NCBI RefSeq assembly: GCF_001898315.1
Contig: NZ_MKTQ01000010.1
Location: 222,678-286,677 of the forward strand
Length of the DNA stretch: 64,000 nt
Source: Microbacterium sp. 70-16
Lineage (GTDB): Bacteria > Actinomycetota > Actinomycetes > Actinomycetales > Microbacteriaceae
Reading direction: 5' to 3'
The position numbers were made by a program, and so were the translations under genes. Positions 49,642-58,936 of the stretch are shown one piece after another; position 1 is the stretch's first letter, and each line of letters begins with the position of its first letter. The notes under the pieces were generated by a model, which was given only the letters and a program-made list of their open reading frames with translations, was not told the DNA's origin and searched no databases.

Positions 49642-50880
49642 GTGTTCCGCAGGCTGACCCGCACTCAGCTCGTCGTCGACCTCGTCGCGGCGGGCCTGTT
49701 CGTGCTGGCGACGCTACCGTTCGACCTCGCGATCGGGCGCTTCGCCGATCACAACGCCCTCGGGACGATGCTCGTGTCGCTCGTCATGGGCATCGCCCTG
49801 GGCTTGCGCCGTGCGTCGCCGAGCCTCGCGCTGACGGTCGCGTGGGCCGGTGCGATCCTGCAGATGTCGCTCGGCCGCCCGCCGACCACCGCCGATGTCG
49901 CGATTTTCGGCGTGCTCTACACGACCGCCGCCTACGGCGGCCGGCGCACCTTCTGGGCGGGACTGGCCTCGGTCGGCGTCGGCGCTGTGGCGATCACGCT
50001 CTACCTGTTCGTGCCCTCGATCGTCGCCGTCGGGATCACCGCCTCGACCATCACGACGGCGCTCGCCGTCACGATCGCCGCGATGTTCGGCCTGGGCCTG
50101 GCCTGGACGACCGGCGCGCTCGTGCGCACCGGCATCCGCGCCCGCGACAACCGCCGCGCGCAGGAGGCTGCCGAAGCCGAGACCGCGGCCGAGGCCGAGC
50201 GCACGCGCATCGCGCGCGACATGCACGACGTCGTCGCGCACTCGCTCGCGGTCGTCATCGCGCAGGCCGACGGCGCCCGCTACGCCGCCGCGGCCGACCC
50301 CGACGCCGCGGCAGCGGCGCTCGGCACGATCTCGACGACGGCGCGCGCGGCGCTGTCTGACGTGCGGATGCTGCTGATGCAGTTGCGGCACGCTCAGGCC
50401 GCGGGTCCGCAGCCGACGCTCGCCGATCTCGAGCAGCTGTACGCGCAGGTGCGGGCCGCGGGGGTCGCGCTCGCGGTCGACGTCGATCCGGCGCCGCGGG
50501 GCGAGGCCTCGGCATCCGTTCAGCTCGCGGTCTACCGCATCCTGCAGGAAGCGCTCACCAACGCCTTGCGGCACGGCGCCGGCGGCGTGGTCGACGTGAC
50601 GCTCGCCTGGCACGATGATCGCGTGGAACTCTCGGTCTTCAACGACGTGGGGGCCGCCGTGCCGCCCGAGCCGGATGCCGCGCGCGGGCACGGGCTCATC
50701 GGCATGCGCGAGCGCGCGCAGCTCGTGGGCGGCGAGCTCACAGCCGGGGCGGGCGGCGACGGCCGCTTCGTCGTGCGGGCGACCCTGCCGATCGCGGCGA
50801 CCGGGGCGGCCGGACCGACGGGGGCGACCGGGCCGACCGGGGCGACGGGGGCGACCGGGCCGAGGGGGGCGACCGCGTGA
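49642..50880 (+). CDS. NarL-type sensor histidine kinase with collagen-like C-terminal tail
   Basis: RTRIARDMHDVVAHSLAVVIAQADGARYA H-box; HGLIGMRERAQLVGG; terminal GAAGPTGATGPTGATGATGPRGATA. Confidence 0.92.
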   Translation: MFRRLTRTQLVVDLVAAGLFVLATLPFDLAIGRFADHNALGTMLVSLVMGIALGLRRASPSLALTVAWAGAILQMSLGRPPTTADVAIFGVLYTTAAYGGRRTFWAGLASVGVGAVAITLYLFVPSIVAVGITASTITTALAVTIAAMFGLGLAWTTGALVRTGIRARDNRRAQEAAEAETAAEAERTRIARDMHDVVAHSLAVVIAQADGARYAAAADPDAAAAALGTISTTARAALSDVRMLLMQLRHAQAAGPQPTLADLEQLYAQVRAAGVALAVDVDPAPRGEASASVQLAVYRILQEALTNALRHGAGGVVDVTLAWHDDRVELSVFNDVGAAVPPEPDAARGHGLIGMRERAQLVGGELTAGAGGDGRFVVRATLPIAATGAAGPTGATGPTGATGATGPRGATA

Positions 50881-51536
50881 CCGCGCCGATCCGGGTCGTG
50901 CTGGTCGACGACCAGGCGCTGTTCCGCGCCGGCATCCGCATGGTGATCGACTCGCAGCCCGACCTCGAGGTCGTCGGTGAGGCCGGCGACGGCGCCGAGG
51001 GCGTGCGTGTCGTGCGGGCCGCACTGCCCGACGTCGTGCTGATGGACATCCGGATGCCCGTGCAAGACGGCCTCGCGGCGACCGCCGAACTGCTGGCCGA
51101 CCCGTCGTTCGGCGAGCACCCGCCGCGCGTCGTCATGCTCACGACCTTCGACCTCGACGAGGCCGCGGCCCGCGCGATCCGGCAGGGCGCGAGCGGGTTC
51201 CTGCTGAAGGACGCCGACCCGGAGTTCCTGCTCGCCGCCATCCGCACCGTGCACGCCGGGTCGGCCGTCATCGCCGCATCCGCCACGCGCGATCTCTTCG
51301 CCCACTTCGCGGCGCCCGCCGCGGCACCTACCCCCGCCGCGTTCGGAGAGCTCACCGAGCGCGAGCGCGAGATCTTCGCGCTCGCCGCGCGCGGGCTCTC
51401 GAACGCCGAGATCGCGCAGCGCGAGTTCCTCTCCGAGGCGACCGTCAAGACCCACATCAGCCGGATTCTCGCCAAACTCGCGCTCCGCGACCGCGTGCAG
51501 CTCGTCGTCTTCGCCTTCGAGCACGGGCTCGCGTAG
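50877..51536 (+). CDS. LuxR/NarL-family response regulator
   Basis: VVLVDDQALFRAGIRMVID, VVLMDIRMPVQDG, LTEREREIFALAARGLSNAEIAQREFLSEATVKTHISRIL; overlaps the kinase stop. Confidence 0.95.
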   Translation: MTAPIRVVLVDDQALFRAGIRMVIDSQPDLEVVGEAGDGAEGVRVVRAALPDVVLMDIRMPVQDGLAATAELLADPSFGEHPPRVVMLTTFDLDEAAARAIRQGASGFLLKDADPEFLLAAIRTVHAGSAVIAASATRDLFAHFAAPAAAPTPAAFGELTEREREIFALAARGLSNAEIAQREFLSEATVKTHISRILAKLALRDRVQLVVFAFEHGLA

Positions 51537-51656
51537 CGCGAGAGGGGCACCGAGCGCGGGCCGCGCGCGGCGCGGGTGCCGTGGCGCGGGTGGCGCGTAG
51601 TCCAGCGCCGCGTGGGGCCGCGTATCGCGGGCCGCGCGTGCTGAAGTCCTGCAGGC

Positions 51657-51704
51657 TGGGGCTGGTGAGTGCTGCCGGCGCCCTCCGAGCGCACTCCAGC
51701 CCCA
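51657..51704. repeat. Inverted repeat between regulator and ABC genes
   Basis: tggggctggtgagtgc / gcactccagcccca. Confidence 0.6.
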
Positions 51705-51818
51705 CCGAGCAGTGTTTCGGTACGCCGGCGGCGCGAGACCGACATCATCCTGCAGATGTACGCGCCCGCGACCCGCGGCCGACGCGGCGCGCGCCCGCCC
51801 GTCCGTAGCGTCGATGGC

Positions 51819-52580
51819 ATGGAGATCACGACGACAGAGATGGGCCTGGCGGCCCGTGTACAAGGCCTCAGCAAGACCTACGGCGCGGGGGAGAGCGGCG
51901 TCCGCGCGCTCGACGACGTGAGCGTCGGCATCCGCCGCGGCGAGTTCACCGCGATCATGGGGCCGTCCGGCTCGGGAAAGTCGACCCTCATGCACATCAT
52001 GGCGGGACTGGATGCCCCCTCGAGCGGCCGCGCCTGGATCGGCGACACCGAGATCACGGGCCTCGGCGACACCGAGCTGACGATCCTGCGCCGCCGCCGC
52101 GTCGGCTTCGTGTTCCAGGCGTTCAACCTCGTCCCGACCCTCGATGCGCTCGGCAACATCCTGCTGCCGTTCGACCTCGACGGCCGCACCCCGAGTGCGC
52201 TCGAGCGCTCGCGCATCGAGGGCCTCATCGACTCGCTCGGCCTGCGCGCACGGCTGCAGCACCGCCCGCACGAGCTGTCTGGAGGGCAGCAGCAGCGCGT
52301 CGCGATCGCCCGTGCCCTCGCGACGGCGCCCGACCTTGTTTTCGCCGACGAGCCGACGGGCAACCTCGACTCCCGCTCGAGCCGCGAGGTGCTGACCCTG
52401 CTCGCCGCCGCGAGCCGCGACCACGGGCAGTCGATCGCGATGGTCACGCACGACCCGGTCGCGGCCTCGCACGCCGATCGCGTGCTGTTCCTCGGTGACG
52501 GCCGGGTTGTCGCCGACAAGCCGCGCCAGAGCGCCGAGCAGGTCTCGGCGTTCATGCTCGCGGCGGAGGTGGCGGCATGA
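51819..52580 (+). CDS. ABC transporter ATP-binding protein (MacB/LolD type)
   Basis: GPSGSGKSTLMHIMAGLD, LSGGQQQRVAIARAL, LVFADEPTGNLD. Confidence 0.95.
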   Translation: MEITTTEMGLAARVQGLSKTYGAGESGVRALDDVSVGIRRGEFTAIMGPSGSGKSTLMHIMAGLDAPSSGRAWIGDTEITGLGDTELTILRRRRVGFVFQAFNLVPTLDALGNILLPFDLDGRTPSALERSRIEGLIDSLGLRARLQHRPHELSGGQQQRVAIARALATAPDLVFADEPTGNLDSRSSREVLTLLAAASRDHGQSIAMVTHDPVAASHADRVLFLGDGRVVADKPRQSAEQVSAFMLAAEVAA

Positions 52581-54034
52581 CCGCCGTGGCGGCGATTGAC
52601 ACGCGGATGCCCCGCTCCGCGACGCGTTCCTGGGCGTGGCTGCGCGAGCGCGGCATGGGCGCGACGGTGCTCGTCGCCGGCATCTCGGCCGCGTTCGGCG
52701 TGCTGCTGCTGAGCGCGACGGGATACCTCGGCGCGTGGATCTCCGCCGACCCGTACGTCGGCGGCGGCGACACGGCCACGATCGTCATCGGCATCCTCAG
52801 CGTTCTGCTCATCGGCGTCGCGATCTACGTCGCGGCGATCGTGACCGCCAACACGTTCGCGACGATCGTCGCGGGGCGCACGCGCCGCATCGCTCTGTTG
52901 CGCCTGATCGGAGCGTCGGCCCGCTCGCAGCGCGCCGAGGTCGCCCGCCAGGGGCTCGTCGTCGGCGTCATCGGCGCCGTCGCGGGCCTCGTCGGCGGCA
53001 CCGCGGTCGCGGCGGTGCTGATGCGATGGGCGGATGCCGCGCTCGGCATCACGACCGACTACGCCGTGCTGCAGCCCGTCCTCCTCGTCCCCGCCGTCGC
53101 GGTCGCCCTCACGACCTGGATCGGCGCGTGGAGCGGCTCGCGGCGCGTGCTCACCGTCACGCCGTTGCAGGCGATCGCGGGCTCGGCGCCCCGGTCAGCC
53201 GGCGAGGCGACGGCGGGCCGCGCGCGCCCGATCGGGGCCATCAGCCTGTTCATCGCGGGCGGAGCGTTGCTTGTCCTCGGCATCCTCGTCGGACTCGTCA
53301 CCCCGCTCGGGGTGGTCGTCGCCTTCTTCGGCGGCATCCTGTCGTTCACCGGCCTCGCGCTCGGATCGGTGCTCATCATGCCGCGGCTGCTGCGCCTGAC
53401 GGGGCGCCTGTTCGGCCGCTCGGCGACCGCGCGTCTCGCGGCGCAGAACGCGCTGCGCTACCCGGAACGCTCGAGCCGCATGGCGATCGGAGTCGTGATG
53501 GGCGTGACCCTCGTCGTCATGTTCGCCGTCGCGACCGAGTCGACGAAGGCGCTCATGTCGGCCTCGGCGGGCGGCGCGCCGACGCCGGAGATAGGCAGCC
53601 TGCTCGACACGTTCGGCGCGATCATGATGGGCCTCGTCGCTGTCTCGGCCGTCATCGCGGGGGTCGGCCTGGTCAACCTCCTGACGATCGGCGTCGTGCA
53701 GCGCCGCCGCGAACTGGGCCTGCTGCGCGCGCTGGGTCTGACGTCGGCGCAGGTGCGCCGCGTGGTGCTGCTCGAGGCGGTGCACGTGACGATCACGGCG
53801 CTCGTGTTCGGACTCGTGCTCGGCACGCTGTACGGCTGGATCGCGGCGCAGTCGCTGTTCGGCTCGGTGCCAATTCCGCCGGAATGGACCTCGCCGACCT
53901 TCGTCGCGCCGGCCCTGCCGTGGCTGCCGATCGCGGTCGTGGTCGTGGCGACGGCTGTGCTCACGCTCGTCGCCGCCGTCGTCCCGACGCGCCTCGCGAC
54001 CCGCGTCACCGCCGTCGAGGCGCTCGCCGAGTAG
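52577..54034 (+). CDS. ABC transporter permease, FtsX-like
   Basis: Multi-TM; VGLVNLLTIGVVQRRRELGLLRALGLTSAQVRRVVLLEAV. Confidence 0.92.
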   Translation: MTAVAAIDTRMPRSATRSWAWLRERGMGATVLVAGISAAFGVLLLSATGYLGAWISADPYVGGGDTATIVIGILSVLLIGVAIYVAAIVTANTFATIVAGRTRRIALLRLIGASARSQRAEVARQGLVVGVIGAVAGLVGGTAVAAVLMRWADAALGITTDYAVLQPVLLVPAVAVALTTWIGAWSGSRRVLTVTPLQAIAGSAPRSAGEATAGRARPIGAISLFIAGGALLVLGILVGLVTPLGVVVAFFGGILSFTGLALGSVLIMPRLLRLTGRLFGRSATARLAAQNALRYPERSSRMAIGVVMGVTLVVMFAVATESTKALMSASAGGAPTPEIGSLLDTFGAIMMGLVAVSAVIAGVGLVNLLTIGVVQRRRELGLLRALGLTSAQVRRVVLLEAVHVTITALVFGLVLGTLYGWIAAQSLFGSVPIPPEWTSPTFVAPALPWLPIAVVVVATAVLTLVAAVVPTRLATRVTAVEALAE

Positions 54035-54050
54035 GCGGCGCGGCGCGCGC

Positions 54051-54593
54051 TCAGCCGGTCGGGGCGGATGCCTCGGCCGGCGCGTCGTCGTCGCCGGAGA
54101 GCTCCGGGTCGTACGCCCACGTCGGGGCGAGCGCGCGCAGCCGCGCACCGCGCCACTGCCACGTCGCCCACAGCACGGGCCACAGCGCGGGCGCGGCGGC
54201 TCCACCGATCACGAGACGCTCGCGCCACAGGGTCTTCGTCGGGTCGGCGGGCGCAGGCGAGACCGCCATCTGGTGGTCCCACACATCGAGCGCCGCGAGC
54301 GGGCCGGTCAGCGGGATGCCACTGTCGCGCAGCACGCGCACCGGCCCACGCGCGTCCTGGGTGTACCGCTCGCTCACGTGGATCAGCTGGTCGCCGAAGG
54401 GCACGGTGCCGCCGAGCGTGACGCGCACCGGCACGTCGGCGCCGGGCGCGAGCGTGGTGGGCAGCCCCGCGGCATCCATCGGCGTCAGCTGCATCAGCGG
54501 ACCGTAGAGCTCGGCGAGGGCGCGCGGTGAGTGCAGCGCGCGCCAGGCGGCGTCGGCGTCGCAGTCGAGCACGAGCTTCAGCAGGATCCGCAT
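54051..54593 (-). CDS. SRPBCC-like / conserved hypothetical protein
   Basis: MRILLKLVLDCDADAAWRALHSPRALAELYGPLMQLTPMD...VSERYTQDARGPVRVLRDSGIPLTGPLAALDVWDHQMAVSP. Confidence 0.7.
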   Translation of the reverse strand: MRILLKLVLDCDADAAWRALHSPRALAELYGPLMQLTPMDAAGLPTTLAPGADVPVRVTLGGTVPFGDQLIHVSERYTQDARGPVRVLRDSGIPLTGPLAALDVWDHQMAVSPAPADPTKTLWRERLVIGGAAAPALWPVLWATWQWRGARLRALAPTWAYDPELSGDDDAPAEASAPTG

Positions 54594-54659
54594 GCGCCTA
54601 GTCTCGCATCGCAGATTCTTGCGTGCGACCATTCGATTTCTCGGTGTTTGCCGCTACCA

Positions 54660-54673
54660 TGGGAGCGCTCCCA
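54660..54673. promoter_or_regulatory. CebR/LacI-type operator upstream of the GH3 gene
   Basis: TGGGAGCGCTCCCA perfect 14-bp palindrome, identical to the described actinobacterial CebR box. Confidence 0.9.
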
Positions 54674-54703
54674 CAGTCGTTTCGATCCACGAGGTACCAC
54701 CCC

Positions 54704-57178
54704 ATGCCCCAGCCCGCCGCCATCGAATCCGGCGACCGCTCGCACGCGCTGCAGCCGGTCGAGTCCGTCGCGCAGATCTCGGTGCTGCTGCAAGACACCG
54801 ACCCGACGTTGGACCCTGCGCTCGCGGCATCCGCGCGCACGGCCGCCGGTGAAGGCGTCGTGCTGTTGCGCAACGAGGGCGTGCTGCCGCTGCCTGCGGC
54901 GGATGCCGGCGCGGTCGCCGTCTTCGGACGCGTGCAGATCGACTGGTTCGCGGTCGGCTACGGTTCGGGCGGTGACGTCAAGGTGCCGTACGTGTGGAAC
55001 CTGGTCGCGGGCCTGCGTGACGCGGGCGTCGCCGTCGATGAAGAGCTCGCGACCGTCTACCGTGAGTGGAGCGCCGCCAACCGGCCGAGCCTCGACGGCA
55101 CCTGGGGCACGTGGCCGCACCACTTCGCCGAGATGCCGCTCGATCCGGCCCTCGCCGTTGCGGCTGCGACTCGGGCTGATACCGCTGTCGTCGTGATCGG
55201 TCGCGCGGCCGGCGAGGCGCGCGAGAGCATCCTCGAGCCGGGCAGCTACTACCTCACGGGCGACGAGCGGGCGATGCTCGACGCCGTCACGGCCGCGTTC
55301 GAGAAGGTCGCCGTCGTGCTCGACGCCGGCAACGTCATGGACCTCGGCTGGCTCGAAGAGTACGGCGACCGCATCGGCGCCGTGCTCTACGCGTGGCAGG
55401 GCGGCATGGAGGGCGGCCGCGCCGTCGCCGGCGTGCTCGCGGGTGAGACCGCCCCGAGCGGGCGGCTCACCGACACGATCGCGCGCAGCTACGCCGACTA
55501 TCCCAGCGCGCCGAACTTCGGCGACCCGCTCGTCGGCGTCTACGCCGAGGACGTCTTCGTCGGCTACCGCTACTTCGAGACCTTCGCGCCCGAGCGCGTG
55601 CTGTTCCCGTTCGGCTTCGGCCTCGGGTACACGACGTTCGCCATCGACGTCGTGGAACAGACGACGGATGCCGGTGTCTTCCGCGCCGTCGTCGAGGTGC
55701 GCAACACCGGGGCGGTCCACGCGGGCAAGGAGGTCGTGCAGGTCTACGTGGGTGCGCCGGTCGACGCTCGCTTGTCGCAGCCGGTCAAGCGCCTCGCCGC
55801 GTTCGCGAAGACGGGCGAGCTCGCGCCGGGCCAGTCGCAGCGGCTCGAGCTCACGTTCGACCTCGCCGACTTCGCGTCGTACGACGACTCCGGCGTGACG
55901 GGGCACCGCAGCGCCTACGTCCTCGAGCCGGGGGAGTACCCCGTGTTCCTCGGCACCGACGTGCGCCGGGCGACGCAGGTCGCGGCATTCGACGTGGCCG
56001 AGCTGCAGGTCGTGCGGCAGCTGACGGAGGCATCCGCGGCATCCCCTCTCGTGCCCTTCGACCGGATGATCGTCACCCGTGGCGCCGATGGTCGCGCTGT
56101 CGTCGGCTGGGAGGCCGTGCCGACCGCGACCGTCGACCGCGCGACGCGCGTGCTCGCGGAGCTGCCGGCGGAGCTTGAGCCGACCGGCTACCGGGGCATC
56201 CGTCTGGATGATGTCGCGTCGGGTGCGGCGACCCTCGACGCGTTCGTCGCGCAGCTGTCCGATGCGGAACTTGCGCTGCTCGCCCGCGGCGACGTCACGA
56301 TGCACAGCCCGCTGGGAGCGCCCGGCAACGCGGGCGTGCTCGGCGGGGTCTCGCCGTCGCTGCGCGACAAGGGTGTGCGGCCGATCACGACGACCGACGG
56401 GCCGAGCGGGATCCGGCTCGCGGCGTACGCGTCGCTGCTGCCGTCCGGGACGGCGCTTGCCTCGACGTGGAACCCCGCGCTCGTGCAGGAGCTCGCCGCG
56501 CTGCACGGCCAGGAGATGGTGCGCAAGGGGTCGGATGTGCTGCTGAGTCCCGGCATGAACATCCACCGCGACCCGCTGTGCGGGCGCAACTTCGAGTACT
56601 TCTCCGAAGATCCGCTGGTCACCGGCCGGATCGGCGGCGCGGTCGTGCGTGGCGTGCAGTCGGCGGGCGTCTCGGCGTGCCCGAAGCACTTCGCGGCGAA
56701 CAACCAGGAGACCAACCGCACGCGGCACGACTCGCGCGTGTCCGAGCGGGCGCTGCGCGAGATCTACCTGCGCGGGTTCGAACTGTGCGTGCGCGAGGCG
56801 GCGCCGCGGGCGATCATGACGTCGTACAACAAGATCAACGGCGTGTGGGCGCACTACAACTACGACCTGGTGACCGTGATCCTGCGCGGCGAGTGGGGCT
56901 ATCAGGGCGCCGTCATGACCGACTGGTGGATGGAGGACGCCGTCGACCCGGATTTCCCCGCGCTGTCCGACAACGCGTACCGCGTGCGCGCGCAGGTCGA
57001 CGTGCTCATGCCGGGCGGCGTGAAGACGGATGCCGGGCCGCAGGCCTACGCCGACGACACGATCCTCGAGTCGCTCGCCCGCGACGGCGGCCTGACCCGC
57101 GGCGAACTGCAGCGCGGCGCCCGCAACGTGCTGGGGCTCGTGCTCGCCCTCGCCCCGGTGGTCGACGCGCGGGGGTGA
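54704..57178 (+). CDS. GH3 family beta-glucosidase
   Basis: GVVLLRNEGVLPLPA; GVSPSLRDKGVRPITTTDGPSGIRLA; HFAANNQETNR; AVMTDWWMEDAVDPDF; C-terminal FN3-like domain order permuted. Confidence 0.92.
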   Translation: MPQPAAIESGDRSHALQPVESVAQISVLLQDTDPTLDPALAASARTAAGEGVVLLRNEGVLPLPAADAGAVAVFGRVQIDWFAVGYGSGGDVKVPYVWNLVAGLRDAGVAVDEELATVYREWSAANRPSLDGTWGTWPHHFAEMPLDPALAVAAATRADTAVVVIGRAAGEARESILEPGSYYLTGDERAMLDAVTAAFEKVAVVLDAGNVMDLGWLEEYGDRIGAVLYAWQGGMEGGRAVAGVLAGETAPSGRLTDTIARSYADYPSAPNFGDPLVGVYAEDVFVGYRYFETFAPERVLFPFGFGLGYTTFAIDVVEQTTDAGVFRAVVEVRNTGAVHAGKEVVQVYVGAPVDARLSQPVKRLAAFAKTGELAPGQSQRLELTFDLADFASYDDSGVTGHRSAYVLEPGEYPVFLGTDVRRATQVAAFDVAELQVVRQLTEASAASPLVPFDRMIVTRGADGRAVVGWEAVPTATVDRATRVLAELPAELEPTGYRGIRLDDVASGAATLDAFVAQLSDAELALLARGDVTMHSPLGAPGNAGVLGGVSPSLRDKGVRPITTTDGPSGIRLAAYASLLPSGTALASTWNPALVQELAALHGQEMVRKGSDVLLSPGMNIHRDPLCGRNFEYFSEDPLVTGRIGGAVVRGVQSAGVSACPKHFAANNQETNRTRHDSRVSERALREIYLRGFELCVREAAPRAIMTSYNKINGVWAHYNYDLVTVILRGEWGYQGAVMTDWWMEDAVDPDFPALSDNAYRVRAQVDVLMPGGVKTDAGPQAYADDTILESLARDGGLTRGELQRGARNVLGLVLALAPVVDARG

Positions 57179-57243
57179 GGCCGGGCGGGCGCTCGGGGCG
57201 GGGCCGCGTGCGCCGCGCACCGGCGGCTCGTCGCCCGGCCGTC

Positions 57244-57324
57244 CGAACTGCAAGGGTTCGCGCGCGACACGCCCGCCCGTGCGACGCCGGCGCGGCGTGT
57301 CGCGGCTGAGGCCTTGCAGTTGCG
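57244..57324. repeat. Intergenic palindromic element (family P5)
   Basis: cgaactgcaagg / ccttgcagttgcg with a second nested pair cgcgacacgcc / ggcgtgtcgcg. Confidence 0.75.
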
Positions 57325-57432
57325 TTTGTGGCGCGTCCGCCGCTGGCGCCCCGCGGCTCATCCGTCGCTCCCGCGGCCCGGCCTCCCGCGGCACCGCCAC
57401 ACCCGTGGCCTGCTGCCCACCGGCGGCCCGCG

Positions 57433-57532
57433 CCGCAATAACTCAGGAGTGGCGCACCCCGCGGCGCCCGCCACCCCCGGAGTCTCGCGGGAGCGCGGCG
57501 GCGCGGGCATCGGAGTTCCTGAGTTATTGCGG
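57433..57532. repeat. Intergenic palindromic element, family P1 copy 4
   Basis: ccgcaataactcagga ... tcctgagttattgcgg, 100 bp. Confidence 0.95.
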
Positions 57533-57605
57533 CGGCTCGGCCCCCCCGGCGCACGGGCTGACCCGCGGGTCTGCCTCCCGCGGCGCTACGCCGCCCGAGG
57601 CCCCG

Positions 57606-57704
57606 CGCAATAACTCAGGAGTGGCGCACCCCGCGGCGCCCGCCACCCCCGGAGTCTCGCGGGAGCGCGGCGGCGCGGGCATCGGAGTTCCTGAGTTATT
57701 GCGG
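57606..57704. repeat. Intergenic palindromic element, family P1 copy 5; interior identical to copy 4
   Basis: ~97-bp exact direct repeat of 57435-57532. Confidence 0.95.
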
Positions 57705-57738
57705 CGGGCCGGCCGCGACCGCCGCCTACGCTGGAGCG

Positions 57739-58383
57739 GTGAGCACGCCGTTCGACCAGTCCCGCTACCAGATCCGCTTCGAGTGGGGCGTCGACGGACT
57801 CGACCGGCTCGCGGCGTCCGACATCGTCGTCGTGGTCGATGTGCTGCGCTTCAGCTCGACCGTCGCCGACCGCGTCGCGGCAGGTGAGCGGGTGCCACTG
57901 GATGCCGCGGCCCATGCCGGCTCCCTGAATGGTGCGCGCGTCGCAGCCCACGCGGCGGCCGCCCCGCATGCGCCCGTCGTTCTGCTCGGATGCCTGCGCA
58001 ACGCGTCCGCTGTTGCTCGCGAGGTGCTCGCCGAGCAGACCCGCCGCGCGGCGCGGACGAGCGTCGCGGTCATCGCCGCCGGGGAACTCACGGGGCGCGA
58101 GCCCGGCGCGCCGCTGCGGTTCGCTGTCGAAGACCTGCTCGGCGCGGGCGCCGTCATCGACGCGATCGGTGCGCTCGGGCTCGACCACACGTCGCCCGAG
58201 GCTGCGGCCGCGTGCGAGGCGCACCGCGGCCTCGCCCGCGCGACCCGGCACCTGCTGACCTCGAGCGGGTCGGGTCAGGAGCTCCTTGCCAGCGACCTGC
58301 GCGACGAGACCCTCCACGCCGCGCAACTGGACGCCGTGGCATCCGTACCGGTCCTGCGCGACGGCGCCTTCGTCGCGGCCTGA
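57739..58383 (+). CDS. 2-phosphosulfolactate phosphatase (ComB) family
   Basis: DIVVVVDVLRFSSTVADRVAAGERV; GAVIDAIGAL; SSGSGQELLA. Confidence 0.85.
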   Translation: MSTPFDQSRYQIRFEWGVDGLDRLAASDIVVVVDVLRFSSTVADRVAAGERVPLDAAAHAGSLNGARVAAHAAAAPHAPVVLLGCLRNASAVAREVLAEQTRRAARTSVAVIAAGELTGREPGAPLRFAVEDLLGAGAVIDAIGALGLDHTSPEAAAACEAHRGLARATRHLLTSSGSGQELLASDLRDETLHAAQLDAVASVPVLRDGAFVAA

Positions 58384-58392
58384 CCCGCCGCC

Positions 58393-58887
58393 CTACTCGC
58401 CGCGCGGGGTCATCGCCGCGAGGCGGGTCGCGGGGGTGATCTCGCGGCGCGTCCACGTGAACAGGAAGCGCTCGTCGAAGCGCCGCGAGCACTTCGCACA
58501 CGACGTCGCCCGCGTGGTCTTGCGATGCCGGTAAGCGACGTGCCCGGCCGGACATACGCCGACCCACGGCGCGAGCTCGGTCGCTGTCTCGCCGTGGTGG
58601 GTCACTCCACCCGTATAGCCGAGGCCGCGCGCCGTGCGCTTCCACACCGCGCCGTGGCCGGCTCGCGCGCCCGCGAGCGCGTGCGCGATCTCGTGCAGCA
58701 GCGTCTGGCGGTTGGTCTCGTCGTCGTACCGCGCCGACAGATAGCGCGACAGCGTGACGCGCTGCCGCGTGTAGTCGCAGGCTCCCGCCCGCCGCTTCGC
58801 GTTGTCGAACGCGAAGGTCCACGACGGGTCGAGGTGCGTCGCGATGAGCGCTTCCGCCTCGCGCCGCACGGCCAGCAGATCAGACAT
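58393..58887 (-). CDS. SprT-like zinc-dependent domain protein
   Basis: LLHEIAHALAGARAGHGAVWK HExxH motif; CPAGHVAYRHRKTTRATSCAKCSRRFD zinc ribbon. Confidence 0.9.
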   Translation of the reverse strand: MSDLLAVRREAEALIATHLDPSWTFAFDNAKRRAGACDYTRQRVTLSRYLSARYDDETNRQTLLHEIAHALAGARAGHGAVWKRTARGLGYTGGVTHHGETATELAPWVGVCPAGHVAYRHRKTTRATSCAKCSRRFDERFLFTWTRREITPATRLAAMTPRGE

Positions 58888-58936
58888 CGGAGACTCGTTC
58901 GGTCATGCCCGACAGGTTAGAACGAACCTGCGACAC

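Noticed and set aside
13376-57704. P1 palindromes as integron attC sites
   Set aside because: Arms lack the RYYYAAC/GTTRRRY core arrangement, there is no integrase, and elements are dispersed rather than bracketing single-gene cassettes.
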